In this document: positions 52,372 to 61,141 of the stretch, piece after piece
Numbering within the stretch: the first letter of the stretch is position 1
Layout: each line of letters starts with the position of its first letter
Assembly: GCA_910574285.1 (NCBI GenBank)
Contig: CAJTAL010000002.1
Location: 185,543-249,542 of the forward strand
Direction of reading: 5' to 3'
From: Lachnospiraceae bacterium
Lineage (GTDB): Bacteria > Bacillota > Clostridia > Lachnospirales > Lachnospiraceae
DNA length: 64,000 nt
Notes under the pieces: generated by a model
Told to the model about the DNA's origin: nothing
Database searches by the model: none
The model's input: the letters and a program-made list of their open reading frames with translations, nothing else
Translations under genes and position numbers: made by a program

Positions 52372-53367
52372 ATGATCATTACCAAGACTCCGTTTCGCAT
52401 CAGTTTCTGCGGCGGCGGCAGCGACATGGCGGATTTTTACAGGGAGCACGGCGGCTGCGTATTAAGCACAACAATCAACCGCTACATGTATCTCACCATC
52501 CATCCGTATTTCGATGAGAGCAGGACGGCGCTTAAGTATTCCCAGAACGAGATCGTAGATGATATCAATGACATCCGGCATTCGATTTTCCACTGTGTAC
52601 TGAATGAACAGCATATCAGCGGGGTGGAGATCGGCAGCACGGCAGATATACCAAGCGGGACAGGGCTTGGTTCTTCCAGTTCATTCACCGTGGGACTGCT
52701 CCATACGCTGGCTTGTTACAAGGGGAAGTATATATCCAAAGGGAAGCTGGCCGAGGAAGCCTGTAAGGTAGAGATTGAGAAGTTAGGGGCGCCCATCGGG
52801 AAGCAGGACCAGTATGCGGCCGCTTTCGGGGGCTTGAATTTTATTACGTTCCATAAGGATGATACAGTATCTGTGGAACCGGTGATTACCAAAGGGACAA
52901 CCTTAAAACAGTTACAGGAGAATCTTGTGATGTTTTATACCGGGATCACACATGATGCGAATAAGATCCTGTCGGAGCAGAAGAAGAATCTTACGCAGGC
53001 TGACAAAACGGGGAATTTAATCCGTATGTGCGAATTAGCCCAAGCTATGAAACGGTCATTAGAAGAGAACCAGATTGATGATATCGGGGCAATCCTGGAT
53101 GAAGGATGGCGGAAGAAGAGGGAGCTGGCCGGGAGTATCTCCAGTTCTAAGATTGATGAGCTGTATGACTGCGCAAGAAGGAACGGGGCGTCCGGAGGAA
53201 AGCTTCTGGGGGCGGGAGGAGGCGGCTTCTTATTATTCTATTGTCCGAGAGAGAAGCAGGCGCTTCTTCGGGAGAAGCTGCGCTTGAGGCCGTTTCCATT
53301 CCAGTTTGAGCATGATGGCAGTTCGGTGGTTTATATCGGCGACAAATATTGGGAGGATGCAAGATGA
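52372..53367 (+). CDS. hddA: D-glycero-alpha-D-manno-heptose 7-phosphate kinase (GHMP family)
   Basis: Kinase of 331 residues with T-P-F-R-I-S-F-C-G-G-G-S-D, the GHMP ATP loop P-S-G-T-G-L-G-S-S-S-S, and C-terminal G-G-K-L-L-G-A-G-G-G-G. These match HddA, which phosphorylates heptose-7-phosphate at O1. GmhA and GmhB-like functions nearby support the assignment. AAAGGAG precedes the ATG. GC content rises visibly from this gene on, after a 222-base gap without a gene. Confidence 0.92.
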   Translation: MIITKTPFRISFCGGGSDMADFYREHGGCVLSTTINRYMYLTIHPYFDESRTALKYSQNEIVDDINDIRHSIFHCVLNEQHISGVEIGSTADIPSGTGLGSSSSFTVGLLHTLACYKGKYISKGKLAEEACKVEIEKLGAPIGKQDQYAAAFGGLNFITFHKDDTVSVEPVITKGTTLKQLQENLVMFYTGITHDANKILSEQKKNLTQADKTGNLIRMCELAQAMKRSLEENQIDDIGAILDEGWRKKRELAGSISSSKIDELYDCARRNGASGGKLLGAGGGGFLLFYCPREKQALLREKLRLRPFPFQFEHDGSSVVYIGDKYWEDAR

Positions 53368-54299
53368 AAGCGTTAGTGGTTGGCGGAGCAGGATTTATAG
53401 GGAGCCATTTGTGCGATGCCTTGCTTGAGGAAGGGACCCATGTGGTCTGCATAGATAATTTTTCCCTGGGGACAAGGAAGAATATCCGGCATTTAGAAGG
53501 GAACAGCAAATTTAAAGTCTATGAGACGGATGCCTCGGAATTATCCGGGCTTTGCAGGGTATTCGCGGCGGAGAGACCGGATTATGTCTTCCATCTTGCG
53601 GCGAATTCAGATATTCAGGCAAGCGGCTCCAGGCCGGAAGTAGAGTATAGAAACACCTATACGACAACCTTTCAGATTCTTTCGTGTATGAGGGAATATG
53701 GCGTAAAAAAACTATTTTTTGCTTCAACTTCCGCAGTATACGGAGACAAAAGAGACGTGCTTTTAGAGGAAGAGACGGCGGGGTTGTCGCCGATTTCCTA
53801 CTATGGTGCGGCAAAACTGGGAAGTGAAGCGTTAATCAGTGCGTTTTCTTATATGAATGATATGGAAGCCCTGGTATTCCGTTTCCCGAATGTAATCGGG
53901 CCGAGGCTTACGCACGGAGTCGTTTTTGATTTTATCAATAAATTAAGGAAAGACCCGGAACATCTGGAAATCTTAGGAGACGGGCGGCAGACAAAGCCTT
54001 ATATCTACGTTGCCGACCTGGTCGGCGCCATTATGAGATTCAAGGATACGGCGCAGACAGGGGTTACTTTGTATAACGTGGGCGCAGAAGGAGAGACCGG
54101 TGTAACGCGTATCGCGGATATTGTCTGTGAAGAGATGGGATTAGACCATGTGAGCTACAGCTATACCGGAGGAGAGGGCGGATGGAAAGGCGACGTTCCG
54201 AGATTTAGATACTGTACAGATAAGATCCATGCAGCGGGATGGAGTGCGAAGCTGACCTCAGACGAAGCAGTGAAAAGGACGGTTCAGAACAACATATGA
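53364..54299 (+). CDS. NAD-dependent sugar epimerase/dehydratase (SDR)
   Basis: Extended SDR of 311 residues with G-G-A-G-F-I-G-S-H at the NAD site, S-T-S-A-V-Y-G and the catalytic Y-Y-G-A-A-K. Related to GalE/WbpP-type NDP-sugar epimerases. It overlaps the kinase by four bases (ATGA) and the next gene similarly, so these three are tightly coupled. It might modify GDP-heptose or another sugar nucleotide. Confidence 0.88.
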   Translation: MKALVVGGAGFIGSHLCDALLEEGTHVVCIDNFSLGTRKNIRHLEGNSKFKVYETDASELSGLCRVFAAERPDYVFHLAANSDIQASGSRPEVEYRNTYTTTFQILSCMREYGVKKLFFASTSAVYGDKRDVLLEEETAGLSPISYYGAAKLGSEALISAFSYMNDMEALVFRFPNVIGPRLTHGVVFDFINKLRKDPEHLEILGDGRQTKPYIYVADLVGAIMRFKDTAQTGVTLYNVGAEGETGVTRIADIVCEEMGLDHVSYSYTGGEGGWKGDVPRFRYCTDKIHAAGWSAKLTSDEAVKRTVQNNI

Positions 54300-55675
54300 G
54301 AGCAATGAATGCAGAGGGTTCATATCAGACGAAGAACCGGAAGGAAATGAAAAATTATACAGCAGTTATACAGGCGGGCGGTAAGGGTACGCGGATGCGG
54401 GAATTGACCGGGGATCAGATTCCCAAGCCGATGCTCATGCTGAACGGCAAACCTATGATCCAATGGCAGATTGAAAATATAGCGCGGTATGGAATCAGGG
54501 AATTTGTGATCATCATAGGATATCTTGGGGAAAAGATCACGGAATACTTCGGCGACGGGACAGGCCTTGGCGTCAGGATTTCCTATATAAAGGAAGAAGA
54601 ACCGCTGGGTTCTGCAGGAGCGCTTTATTTCCTGAAAGACCGATCAGGCGCAAGGGATTTTCTGCTGGTTTTTGGGGACGTCATGATTGAACTTGACTGG
54701 AACCGTATGATTGATTTTCACGAAAAGCATAAGGGAAAAGTGAGCGTATTGGTACATCCCAATGCGCATCCTTTTGACTCGGATTTATTGCGTGTTGATG
54801 AAAAGGGGTGGGTGACAGGTATAGATTCCAAGAACCATGTGAGGGATTACTGGTATGACAACTGTGTGAACGCGGGCGTGTATATCTTATCCGGAAGAAT
54901 TATAGAGATGTTCAAAAGCCCCCGGAAAATGGATCTGGAAAAGGATATACTGACCAGGTTGATCGCACAGAAAGAAGTGTACGGATACCATACGTCAGAA
55001 TACGTGAAAGACGCGGGGACGCCGGAGCGGTTTAAGAAAGCTGCCATGGAACAGGCGGCCGGGATTTGGGAGAAGAAATGCCTTGATAAAAAGCAGAAAT
55101 GTATTTTTCTGGACCGGGACGGTACGGTCAACCGGTTTAAAGGACTGATCAGTGATGAAAAGGATTTTGAACTGGAAGAGAATGCGGCGAAGGCAATCAG
55201 AAAAATAAATGAATCCGGTTTCCTTGCGATTATCGTGACGAACCAGCCTGTTGTAGCCCGGGGGATGTGCGGGATAGAAGATGTGGAACGGATTCACAGG
55301 AAGATGCAGACATTATTAGGAAAAGAGGGTGCATATTTAGATGATATTGTATTCTGCCCCCATCATCCGGATCGAGGATACCCAGAGGAAAATCCGGCTT
55401 ATAAGACTGCGTGTAATTGCAGGAAACCGGCGGTCGGAATGATTCATGGTATGGCAGAAAGATATCATATAGACCTTTCCAAGTCGTACATGGTAGGGGA
55501 CAGCACCGTAGATATACAGACGGGGATCAACGCCGGACTTAAGACGATTCTGGTCAGAACCGGACAAGCCGGGAAGGACGGGAAGTACAAGGCAGAGCCG
55601 GACTGTGTAGCAGACGATCTTGAAGAGGCGGCAGATTATATTTTAAGAGCGGAAAAATTGATATCAATCAGCTGA
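54296..55675 (+). CDS. bifunctional heptose nucleotidyltransferase (HddC-like) / phosphatase (GmhB-like)
   Basis: Fusion of about 459 residues. The N-terminal nucleotidyltransferase has A-V-I-Q-A-G-G-K-G-T-R-M and P-K-P-M-L-M-L-N-G-K-P. The C-terminal HAD phosphatase has F-L-D-R-D-G-T-V-N, T-N-Q-P, a zinc loop with C-P-H-H-P and C-N-C-R-K-P, and V-G-D-S-T-V-D. The two activities would remove the 7-phosphate and then transfer GMP, as HddC and GmhB do. ATG 54296 overlaps the SDR stop; ATG 54347, just before the conserved core, is an alternative start. Confidence 0.88.
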   Translation: MRAMNAEGSYQTKNRKEMKNYTAVIQAGGKGTRMRELTGDQIPKPMLMLNGKPMIQWQIENIARYGIREFVIIIGYLGEKITEYFGDGTGLGVRISYIKEEEPLGSAGALYFLKDRSGARDFLLVFGDVMIELDWNRMIDFHEKHKGKVSVLVHPNAHPFDSDLLRVDEKGWVTGIDSKNHVRDYWYDNCVNAGVYILSGRIIEMFKSPRKMDLEKDILTRLIAQKEVYGYHTSEYVKDAGTPERFKKAAMEQAAGIWEKKCLDKKQKCIFLDRDGTVNRFKGLISDEKDFELEENAAKAIRKINESGFLAIIVTNQPVVARGMCGIEDVERIHRKMQTLLGKEGAYLDDIVFCPHHPDRGYPEENPAYKTACNCRKPAVGMIHGMAERYHIDLSKSYMVGDSTVDIQTGINAGLKTILVRTGQAGKDGKYKAEPDCVADDLEEAADYILRAEKLISIS

Positions 55676-55736
55676 ATCAATGTAGAAAACATAGAGCCTA
55701 TAAGAGATATAGGAGATACAGGAGATACATAAATAT

Positions 55737-56843
55737 ATGTGCATAGTTGAGCATAGCAGAGAGGTATACCGGCATTTAGCGGACGAGCAATCCAGGATGA
55801 TTTATATGAATCGGCTGAATTACAGCCTGACGGGAGATATGCGCTTTATCGAAGATTTGGTGAATCGAACCCTGCGTCAAAACCAGACGTGGAGATCGTT
55901 TTGTGAATCCTTAAAAGAAAAAGCAGGCAGCAATGAACTGATTATATTCGGGGCAGGAATTTGGGGAAATATCTTGTATCAGGAAACGAAGGACATCATC
56001 CGCTGGAAAGGGGTAATAGACAGTAATCCTAAGGATAAATATGTGGGACGGCTGCCGGTGGCTTCTTTTGAAGACTTTGTGAAAACATACGGCGGGGAAG
56101 TCGTTGTTCTGTCATCTTTTAAGAATGGCGGAGGGATGCTTGAACAATTGAAAAACGCAGGTATTCCGGATAGTGATAGTAAAATTATGGATGCCGGAAG
56201 TGTTATATATACATTGACAGAGAAAGCGATTTACTTTGATTTAGAAGAATGCAGACCCGGAGGGAAAAAAGAGTTTTTTATAGACGCGGGCGGATTTGAC
56301 GGCTTAACGACGGCATCGTTCATGGAATGGTGCGGCGGCAACGGATATTCGTACATTTTTGAACCGGATGAAAGAAATAGGGTATCTATCAGAAACAACC
56401 TGAAAGAAATCTCGAATTATGAGATCGTACCAAAAGCATTATGGTCGGGGACTGCAACTCTGGCAATGGATTCGAAAGGGAATTTTGCATCAAATGTCAG
56501 AGAGAAGACAGGTGAAGATCAGGAGGAAACTATAGATTCCGCTGCGATAGATGATTTTGTAAAAGAAAGAGGGATTACTTATATCAAGATGGATATTGAG
56601 GGGGCTGAAGCAGAAGCTTTGCGGGGAGCCGCCAGGGTAATAACGGAACAAAAACCGAGGCTGGCGATCAGTATCTATCATAAAGAAAAGGATATATGGG
56701 AAATTCCGGCATTGCTTCTGAATTATTGCCCGGAGTATCAGTTCTATCTGAGGCACTATTCATTTTCCTGGTATGATACGGTTCTATACGCTGTAGCCAA
56801 GAATGACAGAAAAGCATTGGAACGGAAAGCTATATTAGAGTGA
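55737..56843 (+). CDS. FkbM-family methyltransferase with N-terminal Rossmann-like module
   Basis: Protein of 368 residues with the same layout as the gene at 39248: Rossmann-like module (L-I-I-F-G-A-G-I-W-G) and FkbM domain (F-F-I-D-A-G-G-F-D-G, I-K-M-D-I-E-G-A-E). The N-terminal L-A-D-E-Q-S-R-M-I-Y-M-N-R also resembles that gene's L-S-D-E-E-S-K-K-I-F-E-A-R, so the two are paralogues. It overlaps the GTG of the gmhA frame; a short 11-base repeat (GATATAGGAGATACAGGAGA) sits just upstream. Confidence 0.85.
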   Translation: MCIVEHSREVYRHLADEQSRMIYMNRLNYSLTGDMRFIEDLVNRTLRQNQTWRSFCESLKEKAGSNELIIFGAGIWGNILYQETKDIIRWKGVIDSNPKDKYVGRLPVASFEDFVKTYGGEVVVLSSFKNGGGMLEQLKNAGIPDSDSKIMDAGSVIYTLTEKAIYFDLEECRPGGKKEFFIDAGGFDGLTTASFMEWCGGNGYSYIFEPDERNRVSIRNNLKEISNYEIVPKALWSGTATLAMDSKGNFASNVREKTGEDQEETIDSAAIDDFVKERGITYIKMDIEGAEAEALRGAARVITEQKPRLAISIYHKEKDIWEIPALLLNYCPEYQFYLRHYSFSWYDTVLYAVAKNDRKALERKAILE

Positions 56844-56866
56844 CAGAAAAGAAAAGGGTGGTTGAT

Positions 56867-57439
56867 ATGGAAGACTACAGAGAGAAGATAGAGCGTTACA
56901 TTTCCATGGAGAAGGAGGTTCTGGACCTGCTTTCTCCGGATGAGATCAATGAGGTTATGAATATCCTGGAGGATGCGCGTATCAATGGCAGGAGGATCTT
57001 TATCTGCGGAAACGGAGGGAGCGCGTCGACTGCTTCCCACTTGGAATGTGATTTTAATAAGGGGATCAGTTATGACCAGAAGGTCAAGTATGATATAGAG
57101 TGCTTAAGCGACAATGTGCCTATGATGATGGCGATCGCGAATGACATGGGGTATGATGAGATCTTCGTCGTTCCGCTGAAAAACAAGCTGAAAAAGGGAG
57201 ATGTGGTGATCGGGATTTCGGGAAGCGGGAATTCCGAGAACCTGTTAAAGGCATTCCGATACGCGAATGAGTCGGGGGCGGATACGATCGCATTTACCGG
57301 ATACAGCGGCGGTAAACTGAAAGAACTTGCGAAGCACAACATCCATGTAAAAGTGGACAATATGCAGATTGTGGAGGATGTGCATCTGATCCTGAACCAT
57401 ATGATGATGTTCATCCTTTCCGGGATGAAAGGGTGCTGA
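56867..57439 (+). CDS. gmhA: sedoheptulose-7-phosphate isomerase
   Basis: SIS-domain protein of 190 residues: C-G-N-G-G-S-A-S-T-A-S-H, G-I-S-G-S-G-N-S-E-N-L and V-E-D-V-H-L, all typical of GmhA. It makes D-glycero-D-manno-heptose-7-phosphate from sedoheptulose-7-phosphate. ATG 56867 has AGGGTGG seven bases upstream; a GTG at 56840 that overlaps the previous stop is a less likely start. With HddA and the HddC-like/GmhB-like fusion it completes the GDP-heptose route. Confidence 0.92.
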   Translation: MEDYREKIERYISMEKEVLDLLSPDEINEVMNILEDARINGRRIFICGNGGSASTASHLECDFNKGISYDQKVKYDIECLSDNVPMMMAIANDMGYDEIFVVPLKNKLKKGDVVIGISGSGNSENLLKAFRYANESGADTIAFTGYSGGKLKELAKHNIHVKVDNMQIVEDVHLILNHMMMFILSGMKGC

Positions 57440-57442
57440 CAG

Positions 57443-58837
57443 ATGAGGATACTTATTTTTGGCGCCGGAGATTATTACGAGAGATATAAGAAGTGGCTGG
57501 CACAGGAAGAAATCCTGGCGCTTATGGATAACTCGCCGCAGAAGCAGGGGAAAGAAGTGGATGGACTTAAGGTCATGTCCCCGGAGGAGGCGGTAGGTCT
57601 TCCTTATGAAAAAATCGTGATCCTGAGCTTTTATGTAAAAGAGATGAAGAAGCAGCTGATCGGATTAAAAGTAGAAGAAAAGGATATCCTGCATTTTTAT
57701 GACTTGCATGATTTCCTGAGAGGGAGAAAACCGGTTTACCCGGCGGATGCTTCAGAAAGGGCGCGGCAGATATGCGGCGACCCTGTTAAAAAGAAAGAGA
57801 CTATCTTGCTCTTATCTACAGATATGCTGCGTGTCGGGGGTCCGGCGAAGGTATTATTCAGCGCGGGAAAGATTTTTAAGAAAAATGGTTACTCTGTGTT
57901 GTTTGCGTCTATGGTGGACGGTGAACTGAGGGATGAAATAGAAGACGCCGGGATACCGGTGATCGTTGATGCAAACCTGCAGGTAGATACCATGGAAGAG
58001 ATAAGCTGGATACGAGGATTCAGGCTGTTGATCTGTAATACGATTAATTTCTATGTATTTTTGTCAAAGAGGGATTGTAATGTGCCTGTGGTGTGGTGGC
58101 TTCATGATTCAGCCTTTTTCTATGGCGGAGTAAATGCGGACAGACTTTGCAGTATTCCGCAGGAGCATCTCAAAATCGTGTCCGTAGGCGATGTTCCGAG
58201 AAAGGCGATGCATGAATTAGTGCCCCGGTTTGAGATCGGGGAGCTTCTTTACGGGACAAAGGACAAAGAATCTGTCAGACAAAGAGATTTCCATCCAGAA
58301 GTTTGTTTCGCGGTGATCGGATATGTTGAGAAAAGAAAGGGGCAGGATATCCTGGTGAGGGCAGTCCGGCAGCTTCCGGTACATATAAGAGAGAGTCTGC
58401 GGGTTTATATCGTAGGGAAGGATACGTCCGCGATGGCATTGGATATCAGGGAGGAGATCAGGAACATTCCGGAAATTATCATGACAGGGGCGTTGGATAC
58501 GGAAGCGTTTGATAAGATGTTTGACAGAATGGACGTCCTGGTGTGTCCGTCGAGGGAAGACCCTATGCCGGCGGCAGTTACAGAGGCCATGCGAAGCGGG
58601 ATTCCCGGTATTGTATCGGATGCGGTCGGGACGGCAGGTTATATCCGTGACGGCGTGGAGGGATGGCTGTTTGGGAATGAAGATGCCGGTGAGCTGGCCG
58701 AGAAGATAAAGTGGTGTGTGGAACATAAAGACCAGATTGAACAGACAGGCAGGAATGCGAGAATCGTGTATGAAAGATATTTCTCGATGGAAGCCTTTGA
58801 ACATCACCTGACAGACCTTATTGAAGACCATATATAA
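57443..58837 (+). CDS. Rossmann-like module + GT4 glycosyltransferase
   Basis: Protein of 464 residues. The N-terminal Rossmann-like module (I-L-I-F-G-A-G-D-Y-Y, to about 105) precedes a GT4/GT-B domain (R-V-G-G-P-A-K-V-L, G-Y-V-E-K-R-K-G-Q-D-I-L, C-P-S-R-E-D-P-M-P-A-A-V-T-E-A-M). It starts three bases after gmhA stops. May add the heptose residue. Confidence 0.87.
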   Translation: MRILIFGAGDYYERYKKWLAQEEILALMDNSPQKQGKEVDGLKVMSPEEAVGLPYEKIVILSFYVKEMKKQLIGLKVEEKDILHFYDLHDFLRGRKPVYPADASERARQICGDPVKKKETILLLSTDMLRVGGPAKVLFSAGKIFKKNGYSVLFASMVDGELRDEIEDAGIPVIVDANLQVDTMEEISWIRGFRLLICNTINFYVFLSKRDCNVPVVWWLHDSAFFYGGVNADRLCSIPQEHLKIVSVGDVPRKAMHELVPRFEIGELLYGTKDKESVRQRDFHPEVCFAVIGYVEKRKGQDILVRAVRQLPVHIRESLRVYIVGKDTSAMALDIREEIRNIPEIIMTGALDTEAFDKMFDRMDVLVCPSREDPMPAAVTEAMRSGIPGIVSDAVGTAGYIRDGVEGWLFGNEDAGELAEKIKWCVEHKDQIEQTGRNARIVYERYFSMEAFEHHLTDLIEDHI

Positions 58838-58864
58838 TGTAAAATCTTGATTTTCGCAGCAGCC

Positions 58865-58945
58865 GCCAGGCGTGCAGGCATGTCAGCCTGGCCTGTTGCC
58901 AGGTGAGAATGAAAGTAGTAGAAAGTAGTGGGAAGTAGTAGGAAG
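58865..58945 (+). repeat. hairpin followed by 10-bp tandem repeats
   Basis: GCCAGGC (58865-58871) pairs with GCCTGGC (58886-58892). Then come three copies of a 10-base unit G(A/G)AAGTAGT(A/G) (58911-58940) and a partial fourth that carries the AAGGAG ribosome site of the next gene. Copy-number change would alter the leader of that gene. Confidence 0.75.
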
Positions 58946-58955
58946 GAGCGGACTT

Positions 58956-61019
58956 ATGTCAGCAGAAAAAGATCATCTGTTTCAAGAGTATTACGGCGAG
59001 AAGATTGCCCTATATGGATTGGGGACGGAGACACAAAAAGCGCTCCTTTCGTTTGAAGAACATTTTGAGATCACAGGTCTGCTGGATAGCTTTCAGGAAA
59101 GCGGAGAACTCTATGGAAAAGAAATCCTATCTCTGTCACATGTGATAGACGAGGGTGTGAAGTTGATTATTGTGGTTGCCCGTCCTGGTTCCTGTAAGGC
59201 GATTGCAAAGAAGATCGGAGATATCTGCCGGGAGCAAAAGATCGCGCTAATGGATATCCGGGGAAAGAATCTCATGGAGCGTAAACGTGTTACTTACGAT
59301 TTTGCAGGCATTAAGGGAGGCACGAAGGAGGAGTTATACCGGAAGATCGCCCGGGCGGAAGTGGTAAGCTTCGACCTTTTTGATACGCTTATCATGCGGG
59401 AAGTATTGTCTTCGGCGGATATCATTGAGTTGGCAGATGCGGCATGGCGGGAAAGAGGAGTTATTATTGCCGGTTTTGCGGCAAAGCGCCTGGAAGCAGA
59501 AAAGAGGCTGTCACAGGATGATGCTCCGACGCTTGAGGTATTGTACCGGAACGTGTTACAGAGTGCAGGAGAAAGTATCTCTTCTGCTGCCGAATTTGCG
59601 GAGACGGAATGGCAGATAGATTGTAAGACTATCATAAGAAGGCAGGAGATGTGCGAGATCTTTGAGGAGTGTATCCGGCAGAAGAAGGATGTTTATATCG
59701 TGACGGATACTTATTATCGTAAGGAACAGATCGAAGAGATCCTAAGGCGATGCCGATTGACGGGATACAAAGGACTTCTGGTGTCCTGTGAGTACCATAC
59801 CGGAAAGAATCAAAAGTTATTTTGCAGACTTAAGGAGGCGGAAGGGGAGAAAAATTATCTGCATATCGGAGATGATCTTCTGGCTGATATAGAAGCGCCG
59901 TCACGGGAAGGAATGGATACTTACCGCATATATAGTGGAGAAGAACTGCTGGATATGGTGGGAAATATGGGATTTGAACCTTATATAAATGGACTGGCAG
60001 AACGGATTAAGGCAGGAATATTCGCGGCGAGGCTTTTCAACAGTCCATTTCAGTTTGAATTGCCGGAGCAGAAGATTGCGTTATCAGATGCCTATGATAT
60101 CGGATATCTGATCTGTGCTCCGATGATCACAGATTTTGTCTTCTGGTTCCAGGAGCGGGTGAAAAATTATGGAATCCCAAATATCTGGTTCTGTGCAAGA
60201 GACGGTTACCTGCTGCAGAAATTGTACTGTATACTGGATGCAAATGTTGAGACAGTGTATTTTCAAACCTCAAGGCTGGCGGCTGTCCGGGCAGGAATGA
60301 CGGATGAGTCGGATATCGCTTATGTGGACAGCATGAAATTCAGCGGAACCTTAGAAGAAAACTTAAAGACCAGATTTGGGATAGAGGATACTGAGCCTGA
60401 GACAGAGGGACCTGCCGGTTTATGGAAATATAAGAAATATATTTTAGAAAAGGCTGCGCAGGAACGAAAGAAGTATAATACATATATCAGCAGGTTGAAT
60501 ATTAAGGCTGGAGATATTGCTTTTTTTGACTTCGTGGCAAAGGGAACGACACAGTTATATGTACAAAGGCTTGTTGAGCATCATCTGAAAGGACTTTACT
60601 TTTTACAGCTTGAACCAGATTTCATGAATGATAAAGGGCTGGACATAGAACCATTTTATGGAACGGACGAGACGGAGGTCAGCAGTATTTATGACAATTA
60701 TTATATATTAGAGACTATCCTGACAGCGCCGCATCCAGGAGTATGTGGGTTTGACGATAATGGAATGCCGACGTTTACGGAAGAAACCAGAACGGAAAAG
60801 GATATCCGTTGCTTCACCCAGGCGCAGGAAGGGATCATGGATTATTTTCGGAGATATCTTGAATTACTGCCTGAAGGTATGCGAAAACAGAGCAAAGAGC
60901 TGGATGAAGTGATTTTAGGATTGATTCATAATTTGGAGATTAAGGATGATGATTTTTTGTCTCTTGTTGTGGAAGATCCTTTTTTTAACAGAATGACGGG
61001 AATTAAGGAGTTAATTTGA
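58956..61019 (+). CDS. HAD-superfamily hydrolase with N-terminal Rossmann-like module
   Basis: Protein of 687 residues. An N-terminal Rossmann-like module (I-A-L-Y-G-L-G-T-E, to about 110) precedes the HAD domain (S-F-D-L-F-D-T-L-I, T-D-T-Y, H-I-G-D-D-L-L-A-D). A C-terminal part of about 330 residues has D-G-Y-L-L-Q-K-L-Y and F-F-D-F-V-A-K-G-T-T. HAD proteins of this large type (COG5610-like) occur in capsule and surface-glycan loci; the reaction is not established. Ribosome site AAGGAG. Confidence 0.82.
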   Translation: MSAEKDHLFQEYYGEKIALYGLGTETQKALLSFEEHFEITGLLDSFQESGELYGKEILSLSHVIDEGVKLIIVVARPGSCKAIAKKIGDICREQKIALMDIRGKNLMERKRVTYDFAGIKGGTKEELYRKIARAEVVSFDLFDTLIMREVLSSADIIELADAAWRERGVIIAGFAAKRLEAEKRLSQDDAPTLEVLYRNVLQSAGESISSAAEFAETEWQIDCKTIIRRQEMCEIFEECIRQKKDVYIVTDTYYRKEQIEEILRRCRLTGYKGLLVSCEYHTGKNQKLFCRLKEAEGEKNYLHIGDDLLADIEAPSREGMDTYRIYSGEELLDMVGNMGFEPYINGLAERIKAGIFAARLFNSPFQFELPEQKIALSDAYDIGYLICAPMITDFVFWFQERVKNYGIPNIWFCARDGYLLQKLYCILDANVETVYFQTSRLAAVRAGMTDESDIAYVDSMKFSGTLEENLKTRFGIEDTEPETEGPAGLWKYKKYILEKAAQERKKYNTYISRLNIKAGDIAFFDFVAKGTTQLYVQRLVEHHLKGLYFLQLEPDFMNDKGLDIEPFYGTDETEVSSIYDNYYILETILTAPHPGVCGFDDNGMPTFTEETRTEKDIRCFTQAQEGIMDYFRRYLELLPEGMRKQSKELDEVILGLIHNLEIKDDDFLSLVVEDPFFNRMTGIKELI

Positions 61020-61024
61020 TGAGT

Positions 61025-61098
61025 ATTTATCATAATCAATGTTTATCATAATCAATGTTTATCATAATCAATGTTTATCATAATCAATGTTTATCATA
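61025..61098 (+). repeat. 16-bp tandem repeats upstream of a surface-protein gene
   Basis: Four copies of a 16-base unit (GTTTATCATAATCAAT, the first with A for G) plus ten bases of a fifth start five bases after the HAD stop codon, about 45 bases before the surface-protein start. The array could carry or displace the promoter of that gene. Confidence 0.88.
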
Positions 61099-61141
61099 TA
61101 AGTGTTCATCGAATAAGTTTTCATTGTAGGAAGGAGATAAG

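Noticed and set aside
61025..61098. A CRISPR array
   Set aside because: Units are directly head-to-tail with no spacers.
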